Assembly (NCBI RefSeq): GCF_019924635.1
Contig: NZ_CP065037.1
Coordinates: forward strand, 868,001-932,000
Source of the DNA: Leifsonia sp. ZF2019
Lineage (GTDB): Bacteria > Actinomycetota > Actinomycetes > Actinomycetales > Microbacteriaceae
Length of the DNA: 64,000 nt
Direction of reading: 5' to 3'
Below are positions 7,685-15,894 of this stretch, in pieces. The stretch's first letter is position 1. Every line of letters starts with the position of its first letter. A model generated the notes under the pieces. That model worked only from the letters and a program-made list of their open reading frames with translations. It had not been told where the DNA came from and did not search any database. The translations under genes and the position numbers were made by a program.

Positions 7685-8110
7685 TCATGCCGCTTGACGG
7701 CGTCGCTGCGCCGATCGGATCGCGCCGAGCAGTGCGAACACCACGATCAGCACGCCGGCCGCGGCCAGCCACAGCGCCCAGGCCGTCCCCGGCGTCAGAG
7801 CGGCGAGCCAGACCTCCACGGAGGCCAGACGCTCCGGCGCCGAGAGGACGAACAGCGTGCTCGCGGCGAAGACGACGAGCAGGAGGCCCCACACGACGCC
7901 TCCCCAGCGGATCGGAGAGCGGCCGGGCGCGGAGGCGGTCGGGGCCCAGCCCGCCGGGGCAGGCGGGGTGAGCCAGGGCTCGGCGGGCAGCGGGGTCGTG
8001 GGCTGGGTCTGGCCGGGGAGCGGGGTCGTGGGCTGGGTCTGGTCGGCGAGCGGGACGGTGGGCTGGGTACCCGCGGCGGACTCGGACTGGGGGGTCTCGT
8101 CGGTGGTCAT
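7685..8110 (-). CDS. Small membrane protein with Pro/Thr repeat N-terminus
   Basis: A 141-residue protein. The N-terminal half is disordered, with near-repeats of QTQPTTPLP. Two hydrophobic helices follow at about residues 75-95 (GGVVWGLLLVVFAASTLFVL) and 108-131 (WALWLAAAGVLIVVFALLGA), and it ends in basic residues. The ATG at 8110 has GAGGA 4-5 nt upstream and lies 8 bp after the stop of the PspC gene, so the two form an operon. It is probably an accessory of the envelope-stress module formed by the PspC protein, kinase and regulator. No enzymatic motif is seen. Confidence 0.8.
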   Translation of the reverse strand: MTTDETPQSESAAGTQPTVPLADQTQPTTPLPGQTQPTTPLPAEPWLTPPAPAGWAPTASAPGRSPIRWGGVVWGLLLVVFAASTLFVLSAPERLASVEVWLAALTPGTAWALWLAAAGVLIVVFALLGAIRSAQRRRQAA

Positions 8111-8118
8111 GGTGTTCC

Positions 8119-9708
8119 TCACTTCTGCTCGCGCTGGACGAGCACTTCGTCGATCTGGGCGATGCGGACGACAGCCGCGGGGGAGCCGGCGGGCCCGACC
8201 AGGATGTTCGCGCTGCACCCCCCGAGCGGTCGCGCCTGGCAGCGGTGCACGCGCTCAGTCCCCGAGGGGTCGGCCACGGTCACCGTGGACGCCGTGGCGG
8301 CCTCGATGCGGACCGTCGCGTCGGCCGGCACGATCACCGTCGTGGGGTCGGCACCCTTGGCCAGTTCGATCTCCGGGGTCCCGGGGGCCGTCACCGCGTC
8401 GGTCAGATCGATGGTCGTCGACCCCCACCCCTGCACATAGGAAGCGTCCGCCGCCGGGGTGAGGGTCCGGTCCGCTCCCACCACGACGGATGAGGCGGAG
8501 AAGCCCGCCCGCGCCCCGCCGGGCAGCACGGCGGTGAGAGCGGTGATCACCGCCAGGATGATGCCGAACGTGATGAAGAATCCGCTGCGTCGACGGGCGA
8601 GGCCGGCCACGAGCGCGGCGACGCCGAAGATCAGGGTCGCGGCGGCGAGCGCTGCCGTGACGGCGTAACCGGACGAGCCGGTCAGCGGGATCCAGAGGGC
8701 GGAGACGGCCGCCCCCGCGATGATGGCGAGACCGACGGTGAGCCAGCCGAGGGCGGCCCCGACGCGGGGGTTGGCCGCCCGGTAGGCGGCGCGGCGGGCG
8801 TTGGCCGCCGCGTTCGCCGCCGCGGCCTGGGACCGCATCTCGGCGGATCGCTGCGCTTTGACGGCACGCATGTCCTCCGCGAGGCGCGCCTTCCAGCGGG
8901 CGTGGTCCGCCTTCCACTCGGCCTGCCGGCGCTGCCAGTCGGCGACCTCCTGCTGGCTCGCCCCGATGGTGGGCGCGGGAGGGGCGACGGGCTCGGCCGT
9001 GATGTCGAGGGGCGGGGCGGGCGCCCCGTGGACTGCTGCGCCGGGTTCCGGTGCGACGGTCGGGGCGACGGCTTCGGTACTGTCCACTGCTGCCCGGTCG
9101 ATGTCCTCGGCGGGGGCGGCCGTGGTGGCTGCGGCGCTCGCGGCAGCGGTCGCGTCGGAGTCCGGCGACGGCGCGGACGCCTCGGGTGTGTGGGCTGTCG
9201 GCCGTTTGTCGGCGGCACGGACGGCGAAGACGATCAGTCCGGCCACGAGCCCGAGCACGAGCAGCGTCCAGAACACCCTGCCGACGATCTGCGCCCAGCC
9301 CCAGTCGTCCCAGAAGCCTCCGCCGAACCAGCCGAGGCCGCTCGACCACGGGAGCAACGAGAAGACGAGCAGGACGCCGATGGCGACGATCGGGGCCTCG
9401 ATGTCGCCCTCGAAGAGGCGCTGGAGGTGGATGCGTCCGTCGCGGTCGGGCAGCAACGCCCAGGCCAGCGCGTAGATCAGCACGACCGGCGCGCCGAGGA
9501 TGGCGGCCACGACGACGATGCCGCGGACGATCAGCGGGTCGATGCCGAGCCGATAGGCGACGCCGGCGCACACGCCGCCGACCCAGCCGTCCGCTCGGAC
9601 GACGCCGAGGCTGCGCATCCAGTCGAAGAAGCGGCCGCCGCGGCCCGAGAGCCCGGTGCTCGGCCCGCCATAGGGCGGCGGTGTGGTGGTGGAGTCGTTC
9701 TGTGACAT
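8119..9708 (-). CDS. PspC-domain membrane protein
   Basis: A 529-residue multi-span protein. Residues about 28-95 form a PspC domain (FFDWMRSLGVVRADGWVGGVC through ALAWALLPDRDG). More hydrophobic helices follow near 108-125 and 140-165, then a long Ala/Pro-rich cytoplasmic linker with a charged helix (EWKADHARWKARLAEDM), four more membrane spans, and a C-terminal beta-rich domain of about 130 residues that resembles LiaF-type adhesin-like domains. It probably senses or modulates envelope stress and acts with the divergent PspC-domain kinase, whose start is 115 bp away. The ATG at 9708 was chosen because it begins directly before the PspC domain. Confidence 0.85.
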   Translation of the reverse strand: MSQNDSTTTPPPYGGPSTGLSGRGGRFFDWMRSLGVVRADGWVGGVCAGVAYRLGIDPLIVRGIVVVAAILGAPVVLIYALAWALLPDRDGRIHLQRLFEGDIEAPIVAIGVLLVFSLLPWSSGLGWFGGGFWDDWGWAQIVGRVFWTLLVLGLVAGLIVFAVRAADKRPTAHTPEASAPSPDSDATAAASAAATTAAPAEDIDRAAVDSTEAVAPTVAPEPGAAVHGAPAPPLDITAEPVAPPAPTIGASQQEVADWQRRQAEWKADHARWKARLAEDMRAVKAQRSAEMRSQAAAANAAANARRAAYRAANPRVGAALGWLTVGLAIIAGAAVSALWIPLTGSSGYAVTAALAAATLIFGVAALVAGLARRRSGFFITFGIILAVITALTAVLPGGARAGFSASSVVVGADRTLTPAADASYVQGWGSTTIDLTDAVTAPGTPEIELAKGADPTTVIVPADATVRIEAATASTVTVADPSGTERVHRCQARPLGGCSANILVGPAGSPAAVVRIAQIDEVLVQREQK

Positions 9709-9823
9709 GCTTCGATCCTGGCTCGCGGGTGAGCGGCGCGACATGGGGTGACACCCTGAACGGACCCTGATTACCCGGGCCGTGGGCTGTCCGGGGGCCT
9801 CCTGGTCTGCTTGGATTCTGGTC

Positions 9824-11014
9824 ATGACCCCCACCGCTCCCGCTGCCAGGACGCCTCTCGCGCGGCCGCGCCAGTGCGTGTTCGGTGGAGTGAGCGAGGC
9901 GCTCGCCGACCACCTCGGCTGGCCGGTCGCCGCGGTGCGGTGGATCTTCGTCGGCACGTCGTTCGTGGGCGGGGCGGGGATCCTCTTCTACCTGTGGCTC
10001 TGGGCGCTCACGCCGCTGCGGTCGCCGATCGACGGGGAAGCGGTCGAGAGAGTGCGCCGCCGGGTCAACATCCCCTGGCTCTTCGGGATCGCCGGGGCGG
10101 CCTCTGGAGTCGTCTCGGTCGTGCTGGTGGCCGATGGAGCCGTCGGCGCGGGAATCAGTTTCCTGATCCTCGCCATCCTCCTGCTCGTGGCCGCGGTGGC
10201 ATGGGACCAGCTCGTCGAGGACGACAGCCTGCTCCCGATCCCGTTCTCCGCCACGGCCTTCCGCGTCGCCGCCGGAGCCTTCCTCGTGATCGTCGCTCTC
10301 GTGCTGAGCGTTCTCCAGAGCGCCAGGAGTTCCGGCCCGCTCTGGATCGGGATCATCGCGGCGACCTTCGCCGGGGCGGCCGTGCTCGTCGCGCCGTGGG
10401 CGCTGCGTCTGTGGCGGGAGCTCATCTCGGAACGCACGGCGCGTATCAAGGAGGAGCAGCGGGCGGAGATGGCGGCCCATCTGCACGACTCCGTGCTGCA
10501 GACCCTCGCCCTGATCCAGAATCGGGCCGGAGCCTCGAGCGAGGTGGGCCGCATCGCCCGCGCCCAGGAGCGCGAACTGCGGGAGTGGCTGTACGCCGAT
10601 GGCGCGCACGCGGCGGAGCGCGAGGACGCGGATCTCGCGGGCGAGTTGCGCGACGTCGCGGCGGCACTGGAGATCGACCACTCGGTCCACTTCGACATCG
10701 TCTCCGTTGGCGAGCCGGTGCGGAACGCACCGCCCGAGCTCGGAGCGGCTGCACGTGAGGCGATGCTCAACGCCGCCCGGCACGCGGGCGGCGAGGTCTC
10801 GGTGTACGTGGAGGGCGGCACCGGCTGCGCCGACGTCTTCGTGCGCGATCGCGGCAGCGGCTTCGACGTCGACGCCCTGCCCGAGGGCCGACTGGGTGTG
10901 CGGGAGTCCATCATCGGCCGGATGCGCCGCGCAGGCGGGGCGGCGACCGTCACCTCGCGCCCGACGGGCGCCGAGGTCCACCTGAGAATCGAGTTCGCGA
11001 GTGAGGAACCATGA
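9824..11014 (+). CDS. PspC-domain sensor histidine kinase
   Basis: A 396-residue kinase. A PspC domain occupies about residues 12-65 (RQCVFGGVSEALADHLGWPV), followed by four or more membrane helices to about 195. The HisKA_3 dimerisation domain has the phospho-acceptor His221 in AAHLHDSVLQTLAL. The HATPase has the N-box EAMLNAARHA (Asn316) and DRGSGFD (342-348). It should phosphorylate the LuxR-type regulator encoded 4 bases downstream in overlap. ATG 9824 (MTPTAPAAR) is preferred; an in-frame GTG at 9782 would add 14 residues. The arrangement resembles LiaFSR-type envelope-stress systems, which is inference. Confidence 0.9.
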   Translation: MTPTAPAARTPLARPRQCVFGGVSEALADHLGWPVAAVRWIFVGTSFVGGAGILFYLWLWALTPLRSPIDGEAVERVRRRVNIPWLFGIAGAASGVVSVVLVADGAVGAGISFLILAILLLVAAVAWDQLVEDDSLLPIPFSATAFRVAAGAFLVIVALVLSVLQSARSSGPLWIGIIAATFAGAAVLVAPWALRLWRELISERTARIKEEQRAEMAAHLHDSVLQTLALIQNRAGASSEVGRIARAQERELREWLYADGAHAAEREDADLAGELRDVAAALEIDHSVHFDIVSVGEPVRNAPPELGAAAREAMLNAARHAGGEVSVYVEGGTGCADVFVRDRGSGFDVDALPEGRLGVRESIIGRMRRAGGAATVTSRPTGAEVHLRIEFASEEP

Positions 11015-11703
11015 CAGACGACACCGGCGACACCTCTGAGGGCGCCGACGCCGGGCGCATCCGCGTCGTGATCGTCGACGACCACTCCATCTTCCGATCC
11101 GGGCTTCGGTCCGACCTCGATGAGCGTCTCGAGGTCGTCGCAGAGGCCGCCGAGGTGGAGGCCGCCGTCACGGCGATCGTGCGCTCCCAGCCCGACGTCG
11201 TGCTCCTGGACGTTCACCTCCCCGGCGGCGCGGGAGGGGGTGGCGCGGAGGTCCTGCGTCGTGCGGCGGCGGAGTGTCCGCGGACACGCTTCCTGGCCCT
11301 GAGCGTCTCCGATGCAGCGGAGGACGTGGTGGGTGTCATCCGAGCGGGTGCTCGCGGCTACCTCACCAAGGGGAGCTCGGGCGGGCAGGTCAGCGACGCC
11401 GTGGTGGCGGTCGCCGGCGGAGACGCCGTCTTCTCGCCGAAGCTGGCCGGGTTCGTGCTGGACGCCTTCGGCGCCGCGGCCGGCGAGCAGGCGGAGTCGA
11501 CCGAGGAGCTCGACCGGCTCTCCGCGCGCGAACGCGAGGTCATGCGATTGATCGCCCGTGGGTACGCCTACAAGGAGGTCGCCTCCGAGCTGTTCATCTC
11601 GATCAAGACCGTCGAGACCCACGTCTCCGCCGTGTTGCGCAAGCTGCAGCTCTCGTCGCGGCACGAGCTCACGGCCTGGGCTCTGGAGCGAAAGCTGCTG
11701 TAG
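11011..11703 (+). CDS. LuxR/NarL-type response regulator
   Basis: A 230-residue regulator whose ATG overlaps the kinase stop (ATGA). The receiver domain has the acidic pair VDDH (22-25), the phosphorylation site Asp67 in VVLLDVHLPGG, and Lys120 in GYLTKGS. A Gly-rich loop (GGAGGGG) follows the phospho-site. The C-terminal HTH (about 168-228) has LSAREREVMRLIARGYAYKEVA and the recognition-helix region SIKTVETHVSAVLRKL. It is the output of the PspC-kinase system and probably controls the divergent PspC operon. Confidence 0.93.
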   Translation: MTDDTGDTSEGADAGRIRVVIVDDHSIFRSGLRSDLDERLEVVAEAAEVEAAVTAIVRSQPDVVLLDVHLPGGAGGGGAEVLRRAAAECPRTRFLALSVSDAAEDVVGVIRAGARGYLTKGSSGGQVSDAVVAVAGGDAVFSPKLAGFVLDAFGAAAGEQAESTEELDRLSAREREVMRLIARGYAYKEVASELFISIKTVETHVSAVLRKLQLSSRHELTAWALERKLL

Positions 11704-11741
11704 TCGCCCCCACGGCGTGATCGCGAGCCCTCCTCGGGCGC

Positions 11742-12620
11742 TCATCGCCTCGCCCGGGCGAGGATCGCGCGCACGCGTCGCGGCATCCCCGGATCGGCGA
11801 GGTCGTGCGGGCCGAGCTCGACGATCGTCCAGCCGTGCGCCTGGAGGTCGAGCCTCCGCTCCGTCGTGTCGCGCGCATCCCGATCGGTCTGCGTCCGTCC
11901 GTGCCGACACTCGAGGATCACCCGGCGCTCGGGGAAGACCAGCCCGCCCGGGTGTGCGCGACCGGAGCCGGTGCGGATGGGGAAGGCGGTCTCGTAACCG
12001 ATGATGCCGGCGTCCGCGAGCCGGAATCGCAGCCGCGACTCCTCCGGCGTCGCCGCCCGCGGATCCAGCAGTCCGAGGGCTTTGACCAGGTCGGGTCGCC
12101 CCCGTCTGGCCACCGACCGATCGAGCGCGGCTCGCAGTGATCGTCGTGGGTCGCGCTCGCCGGAGTTCCGGAGCAGGGCATCGCCGGCGACGACCAGATC
12201 CTCGAGGGCGAGCGTTCCGGCGAGCTCGCACCAGGCGCGGCTCGGCGCGCTCAATTGCAGGCCGTCCTGCACCACCACGTCGCCGAAGGCGACACGCACC
12301 GAGTGCCCGTGCACGCCAGCTCTGCGCGGCGCGCGGGCCGGGGCGGGGACGGACACGTGGAGCCCCGAGGGGAGGCGCGGGAGCGGGAGGCCGTGCAGCG
12401 CAGCCGCCGTGGGGCCCGAGAAGAACGCGCCGGGCGGCGCCACGGCAAGGAAAGCGCGACACCGCTCGTCGAGTGTCTGCGGCGGAGCGGTCGTGACCGC
12501 GCCGTGGAAGGGGCGCGCCACCCCCGGTCCGCGGAGTCGTTTGGGGCTGACGCCGAGGCTGCGCGCCTCGCGGACGGAGAGGGTTCGGCGGCGGAGGTCG
12601 GTGGGGAGTGCGGTGTTCAT
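11742..12620 (-). CDS. AbiEi-like / DUF559 nuclease-fold protein
   Basis: A 292-residue protein. The N-terminus (MNTALPTDLRRRTLSVREARSLGV) looks like a winged-helix or AbiEi-type domain. The central part has FFSGPTAAALHGL, typical of AbiEi antitoxin-like proteins. The C-terminus (VILECRHGRTQTDRDARD, then TERRLDLQAHGWTIVEL) fits the DUF559/Vsr restriction-endonuclease-like core. In many Actinobacteria this architecture occurs as a solitary gene. No toxin gene (AbiEii-type nucleotidyltransferase) is adjacent. Function is unknown; a role in defence or repair is only suggested by the fold. Confidence 0.75.
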   Translation of the reverse strand: MNTALPTDLRRRTLSVREARSLGVSPKRLRGPGVARPFHGAVTTAPPQTLDERCRAFLAVAPPGAFFSGPTAAALHGLPLPRLPSGLHVSVPAPARAPRRAGVHGHSVRVAFGDVVVQDGLQLSAPSRAWCELAGTLALEDLVVAGDALLRNSGERDPRRSLRAALDRSVARRGRPDLVKALGLLDPRAATPEESRLRFRLADAGIIGYETAFPIRTGSGRAHPGGLVFPERRVILECRHGRTQTDRDARDTTERRLDLQAHGWTIVELGPHDLADPGMPRRVRAILARARR

Positions 12621-12689
12621 GGCCCCACTCTCCCGTGCCGATGGGCGCCTGAACGGGTTGTCCACAGCCTCCCGCTCGACGAATCGGGT

Positions 12690-12754
12690 GAGACGTCACG
12701 ACACGCCCCGATGGAGTGGAGGCGGCGGGGGAAATCGGCGCTCTGTGACGTCTC
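12690..12754. repeat. Separated 10-bp inverted repeat with GACGTC core
   Basis: GAGACGTCAC at 12690-12699 and GTGACGTCTC at 12745-12754 are exact reverse complements separated by 45 bp, each with a GACGTC core. They lie upstream of the tRNA-Trp/secE promoter and downstream of nothing transcribed toward them. They could bind a dimeric regulator that loops the DNA. No known box is matched. Confidence 0.5.
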
Positions 12755-12797
12755 GCGCCGGATCGGACCGAGGCTGGCAGCGAGGAGGCGGGCGCTT

Positions 12798-12827
12798 TTG
12801 CGCAGCGGGTGCGGCGTCACGTACACT
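12798..12827 (+). promoter_or_regulatory. Promoter for tRNA-Trp/secE/nusG
   Basis: TTGCGC (12798-12803) and TACACT (12822-12827) are 18 bp apart. The spacer ends GTCACG. The rplJ-rplL promoter has the same -35, the same spacing and a matching GTCGCG before TACCCT, which supports both calls. Transcription would begin near 12834. Confidence 0.6.
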
Positions 12828-12902
12828 TGACGCGGTGGTTGAATCTGCCAAGCTTTTCTGCGCCTTTTTTTCGGTGACGGCGACGGCAGTCCTGCCGAGC
12901 TG

Positions 12903-12940
12903 TGATCAGGCATCCGGAGCACATTCGGATGCGTGATCGG
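12903..12940 (+). promoter_or_regulatory. Long imperfect hairpin in tRNA-Trp leader
   Basis: GATCA-G-GCATCCG pairs with CGGATGC-G-TGATC around a 9-nt loop, giving 12 paired bases with one G-G mismatch. There is no T-run after it, so it is not a plain terminator. It may be a processing or attenuation structure 5' of the tRNA. Confidence 0.45.
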
Positions 12941-12989
12941 CTAGCCTTGATCGGGAACGTCGCGGAGGGCTCGCGGGTTCGTCTTCCCT

Positions 12990-13062
<73 letters not shown>

Positions 13063-13104
13063 CAAGTCGACATTCCGATGTCGGCCCACGAAAGGTGTAA
13101 CGAG

Positions 13105-13377
13105 GTGGCCCGAAAAGTTATCGACGAGCCGAGCGAGGACATCGTCGCCAACGCGAAGAAGGAGCGCGCTGAGAGGCGCAACCCCTTCGCGCGCATCGCG
13201 CTGTTCATCCGCCAGGTCATCGGCGAGCTCAAGAAGGTCGTCACGCCGACGCGCAAGGAGCTCCTGAGTTACACAGGGGTCGTGCTCGTCTTCGTGGTGA
13301 TCATGATGGCGCTCGTGTCCCTCCTCGACTGGCTGTTCGGCCTGGGTGTTGTCTGGGTCTTCGGCAACCCCACCTAG
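13105..13377 (+). CDS. secE: Preprotein translocase subunit SecE
   Basis: A 90-residue single-span protein that joins SecY and SecG in the Sec channel. It has the conserved IGELKKVVTPTRKELLSYT before one transmembrane helix (GVVLVFVVIMMALVSLLDWLF). The GTG at 13105 (VARKVIDEPSED) has AAAGG 9 nt upstream and fits the usual length. An in-frame ATG at 13078 lacks a ribosome binding site. It lies 42 bp after tRNA-Trp and is followed by nusG. Confidence 0.95.
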   Translation: MARKVIDEPSEDIVANAKKERAERRNPFARIALFIRQVIGELKKVVTPTRKELLSYTGVVLVFVVIMMALVSLLDWLFGLGVVWVFGNPT

Positions 13378-13432
13378 AGCCGACCGGCTCGGCCGGAACA
13401 CCGGCCTCCCCGACAGAAATGGAATGAATTCA

Positions 13433-14353
13433 GTGTCTGAGACGAATCGCGACGACGTGGACTGGGCCACCGCTGCCGAGCAGTCCTCCGAAGACGACGA
13501 GGCGCAGACCGGCAACGTGCTGGAGCACGACGAGGACGCGTCGGACGCCGCCGAGCACGAGGCGCTGCACATCGTGGCGGAGGACGGCACGGAGATCGAC
13601 CTCGACGCCGTGCTCGACGCGATGGCGGAGGCCGTCGACCCCGAGGCCGACAAGGCCGTCGACGAGGCTCTCGAGGTCGACAGCGACGACGAAGCCGAGG
13701 CTGCTCAGGAGGCCGTGGAAGACGAGGACGAGGTCGCCACCGACCCGTACGAGGAGTTCCGCACCGAGCTCCGCAGCAAGATCGGCAAGTGGTACGTCAT
13801 CCACTCCTACGCCGGCTTCGAGCGCCGGGTGAAGTCCAACATCGAGAACCGTATGGTCTCGATGAGCATGGAGGACTACATCTACGAGGTCCAGGTCCCG
13901 ATGGAGGACGTGGTCGAGATCAAGAACGGCCAGCGCAAGATGGTCAACCGCGTGCGCATCCCGGGCTACGTGCTCGTGCGCATGGACCTCAACGAGGACA
14001 GCTGGTCGGTCGTCCGCCACACGCCGGGCGTCACCGGCTTCGTCGGGAACGCGCACAACCCGACGCCGCTGCGCTTCGAGGAGGCCTTCTCGATGCTGAA
14101 GAGCCTCGTCCAGGTCGATGCCGCGCCGGTCAAGGGCGCCGCCAAGGGCCAGAAGGCCACTGCCCGGGTCATCCCGGCCGAGGTGGACTTCGAGATCGGC
14201 GAGACCATCACGATCAAGGAGGGCTCGTTCGCGGGCCTGCCCGGATCGATCAGCGAGATCAAGCCGGAGAGCGGCAAGCTCACCGTCCTCGTCTCGCTCT
14301 TCGAGCGCGAGACCCCGGTCGAGCTGAGCTTCGACCAGGTCACGAAGCTCTGA
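13433..14353 (+). CDS. nusG: Transcription termination/antitermination factor NusG
   Basis: A roughly 306-residue NusG that binds RNA polymerase and couples it to Rho or the ribosome. Residues 1-115 are an acidic, low-complexity extension ([25 protein letters not shown]) usual in Actinobacteria. The NGN domain starts at [12 protein letters not shown] and contains [10 protein letters not shown] and [12 protein letters not shown]. The C-terminal KOW domain is [20 protein letters not shown]. The GTG at 13433 (VSETNRDD) has GGAATGA 5 nt upstream. An ATG at 13424 is in frame and would add three residues. Confidence 0.95.
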   Translation: MSETNRDDVDWATAAEQSSEDDEAQTGNVLEHDEDASDAAEHEALHIVAEDGTEIDLDAVLDAMAEAVDPEADKAVDEALEVDSDDEAEAAQEAVEDEDEVATDPYEEFRTELRSKIGKWYVIHSYAGFERRVKSNIENRMVSMSMEDYIYEVQVPMEDVVEIKNGQRKMVNRVRIPGYVLVRMDLNEDSWSVVRHTPGVTGFVGNAHNPTPLRFEEAFSMLKSLVQVDAAPVKGAAKGQKATARVIPAEVDFEIGETITIKEGSFAGLPGSISEIKPESGKLTVLVSLFERETPVELSFDQVTKL

Positions 14354-14454
14354 CCCCCTAGTTTTCAGATCACCGGGTCTCGGAAGGGCCGAGAAACCGG
14401 GAGAGCGTCGCGGAGCGATCCGTCGCCGCTCGAATACACAAAGAAGGAAGAGAC

Positions 14455-14886
14455 ATGGCACCGAAGAAGAAGGTCACCGGTCTGATCAAGCTTCAGATCA
14501 ACGCCGGCGCCGCCAACCCGGCCCCGCCGATCGGCCCGGCCCTGGGTCAGCACGGCGTGAACATCATGGAGTTCTGCAAGGCGTACAACGCCGCGACGGA
14601 GTCGCAGCGCGGCAACGTCATCCCGGTCGAGATCACCGTCTACGAGGACCGTTCGTTCACGTTCGTCCTGAAGACCCCGCCCGCGGCCGAGCTCATCAAG
14701 AAGGCGGCAGGCGTCGCCAAGGGCTCCGGCGTTCCGCACACCACCAAGGTCGGCAAGCTGACCCAGGACCAGGTGCGCGCCATCGCCGAGCAGAAGATGG
14801 TCGACCTCAACGCGAACGACATCGACGCCGCGTCGAAGATCATCGCCGGCACCGCCCGTTCGATGGGCATCACCGTCGAGGCGTAA
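14455..14886 (+). CDS. rplK: 50S ribosomal protein L11
   Basis: A 143-residue protein of the GTPase-associated centre, binding 23S rRNA with L10/L12. It begins [20 protein letters not shown] and has the conserved [20 protein letters not shown]. The C-terminal rRNA-binding domain includes [14 protein letters not shown] and [30 protein letters not shown] precedes the ATG. A short hairpin (TCTCGG-aaggg-CCGAGA) lies in the nusG-rplK gap. It is the first gene of the rplKA pair. Confidence 0.98.
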   Translation: MAPKKKVTGLIKLQINAGAANPAPPIGPALGQHGVNIMEFCKAYNAATESQRGNVIPVEITVYEDRSFTFVLKTPPAAELIKKAAGVAKGSGVPHTTKVGKLTQDQVRAIAEQKMVDLNANDIDAASKIIAGTARSMGITVEA

Positions 14887-14978
14887 GCCCCGACAGCCCA
14901 CCCCCACACCTCCGCCGAAAGGCATCACTGTGGCAGAGCCGGCCAGGCTCGCACCACATTCTCGTTAGGAGAAAACTC

Positions 14979-15668
14979 ATGGCACAGAAGTCCAAGGCCT
15001 ACCGGGCCGCGGCCGACAAGATCGAGGCCGGCAAGTTCTACACCCCGACCGAGGCCGTCGCCCTCGCGAAGGAGACCGGTTCCGCCAAGTTCAACTCGAC
15101 CGTCGAGGTCGCGCTGAAGCTCGGTGTGGACCCGCGCAAGGCGGACCAGATGGTCCGCGGTACCGTCATCCTTCCTCACGGCACCGGCAAGACCGCGCGC
15201 GTCATCGTCTTCGCGACCGGCCCTGCGGCCGAGGCGGCCATCGCCGCCGGCGCGGACGAGGTCGGCGGCGCCGAGCTGATCGAGAAGGTCGCCGGCGGTT
15301 ACACCGACTTCGACTCGGCCGTCTCCACTCCGGAGCTCATGGGCCAGGTCGGCCGTCTCGGAAAGGTGCTCGGTCCGCGTGGCCTCATGCCCAACCCGAA
15401 GACCGGCACGGTCACCCCGGATGTCGCGAAGGCCGTCTCCGACATCAAGGGCGGAAAGATCGAGTTCCGCGTCGACAAGCACGCCAACGTCCACTTCGTG
15501 GTCGGCAAGGCGGGCTTCACCCAGGAGCAGCTCGACGAGAACATCAAGGCCGCCCTCGAAGAGGTCGTCCGTCTGAAGCCGTCGGCAGCCAAGGGCCGCT
15601 ACATCCAGAAGGGCGCCGTGTCGACCACGTTCGGCCCCGGCATCCCGCTGGATGTCAACGCGATCTGA
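14979..15668 (+). CDS. rplA: 50S ribosomal protein L1
   Basis: A 229-residue L1-stalk protein and, in many bacteria, the translational repressor of its own operon. It has [41 protein letters not shown], and the C-terminal [26 protein letters not shown] lies 8 nt before ATG. The 92-nt gap after rplK could hold the L1 target, though no clear 23S mimic was recognised. A long terminator-like hairpin follows, ending this ribosomal unit; rplJ-rplL are about 20 kb away. Confidence 0.98.
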   Translation: MAQKSKAYRAAADKIEAGKFYTPTEAVALAKETGSAKFNSTVEVALKLGVDPRKADQMVRGTVILPHGTGKTARVIVFATGPAAEAAIAAGADEVGGAELIEKVAGGYTDFDSAVSTPELMGQVGRLGKVLGPRGLMPNPKTGTVTPDVAKAVSDIKGGKIEFRVDKHANVHFVVGKAGFTQEQLDENIKAALEEVVRLKPSAAKGRYIQKGAVSTTFGPGIPLDVNAI

Positions 15669-15683
15669 CGTTCGCGAGACTCA

Positions 15684-15724
15684 CGAAGGGGTCGGTTCCG
15701 GCAGCAGCCGGACCGGCCCCTTCG
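15684..15724 (+). terminator. Hairpin terminator after rplA
   Basis: CGAAGGGG pairs with CCCCTTCG, and the inner GGTtCCGG pairs with CCGGaCC, around a short loop. Together they give a long GC-rich stem 15 bp after the rplA stop. The T-run is poor. Confidence 0.75.
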
Positions 15725-15802
15725 GCGTTCCTGGGACGTCGGTCCGATCCTGAGAGAACGTACACATTCGGTAAGTATCGCGACAGACCCGTCTACCCCA
15801 TC

Positions 15803-15831
15803 TTGTGTGGCAGATCTACGGGGTTTACGCT
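15803..15831 (+). promoter_or_regulatory. Promoter of the sedolisin gene
   Basis: TTGTGT (15803-15808) and TACGCT (15826-15831) are separated by 17 bp, about 64 bp before the ATG. This is a reasonable housekeeping-type promoter. Confidence 0.5.
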
Positions 15832-15894
15832 CGCCCTGGCGCGCGCCGCGCGCTGGCTCGTTGCCGAGTCCGTCCGAGTGAAGGATGACGTTTC

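Noticed and set aside
8255..10981. 908-codon antisense open frame
   Set aside because: It runs antisense to the PspC gene and the kinase, is Arg/Pro-rich, and has no recognisable domain; long antisense frames are normal at this GC content.
12835..12936. 33-codon GTG frame right after the TACACT box of the tRNA-Trp promoter
   Set aside because: It sits at a leaderless distance but its codons show no GC-ending bias and half of it is in a hairpin, so it is more likely untranslated leader.
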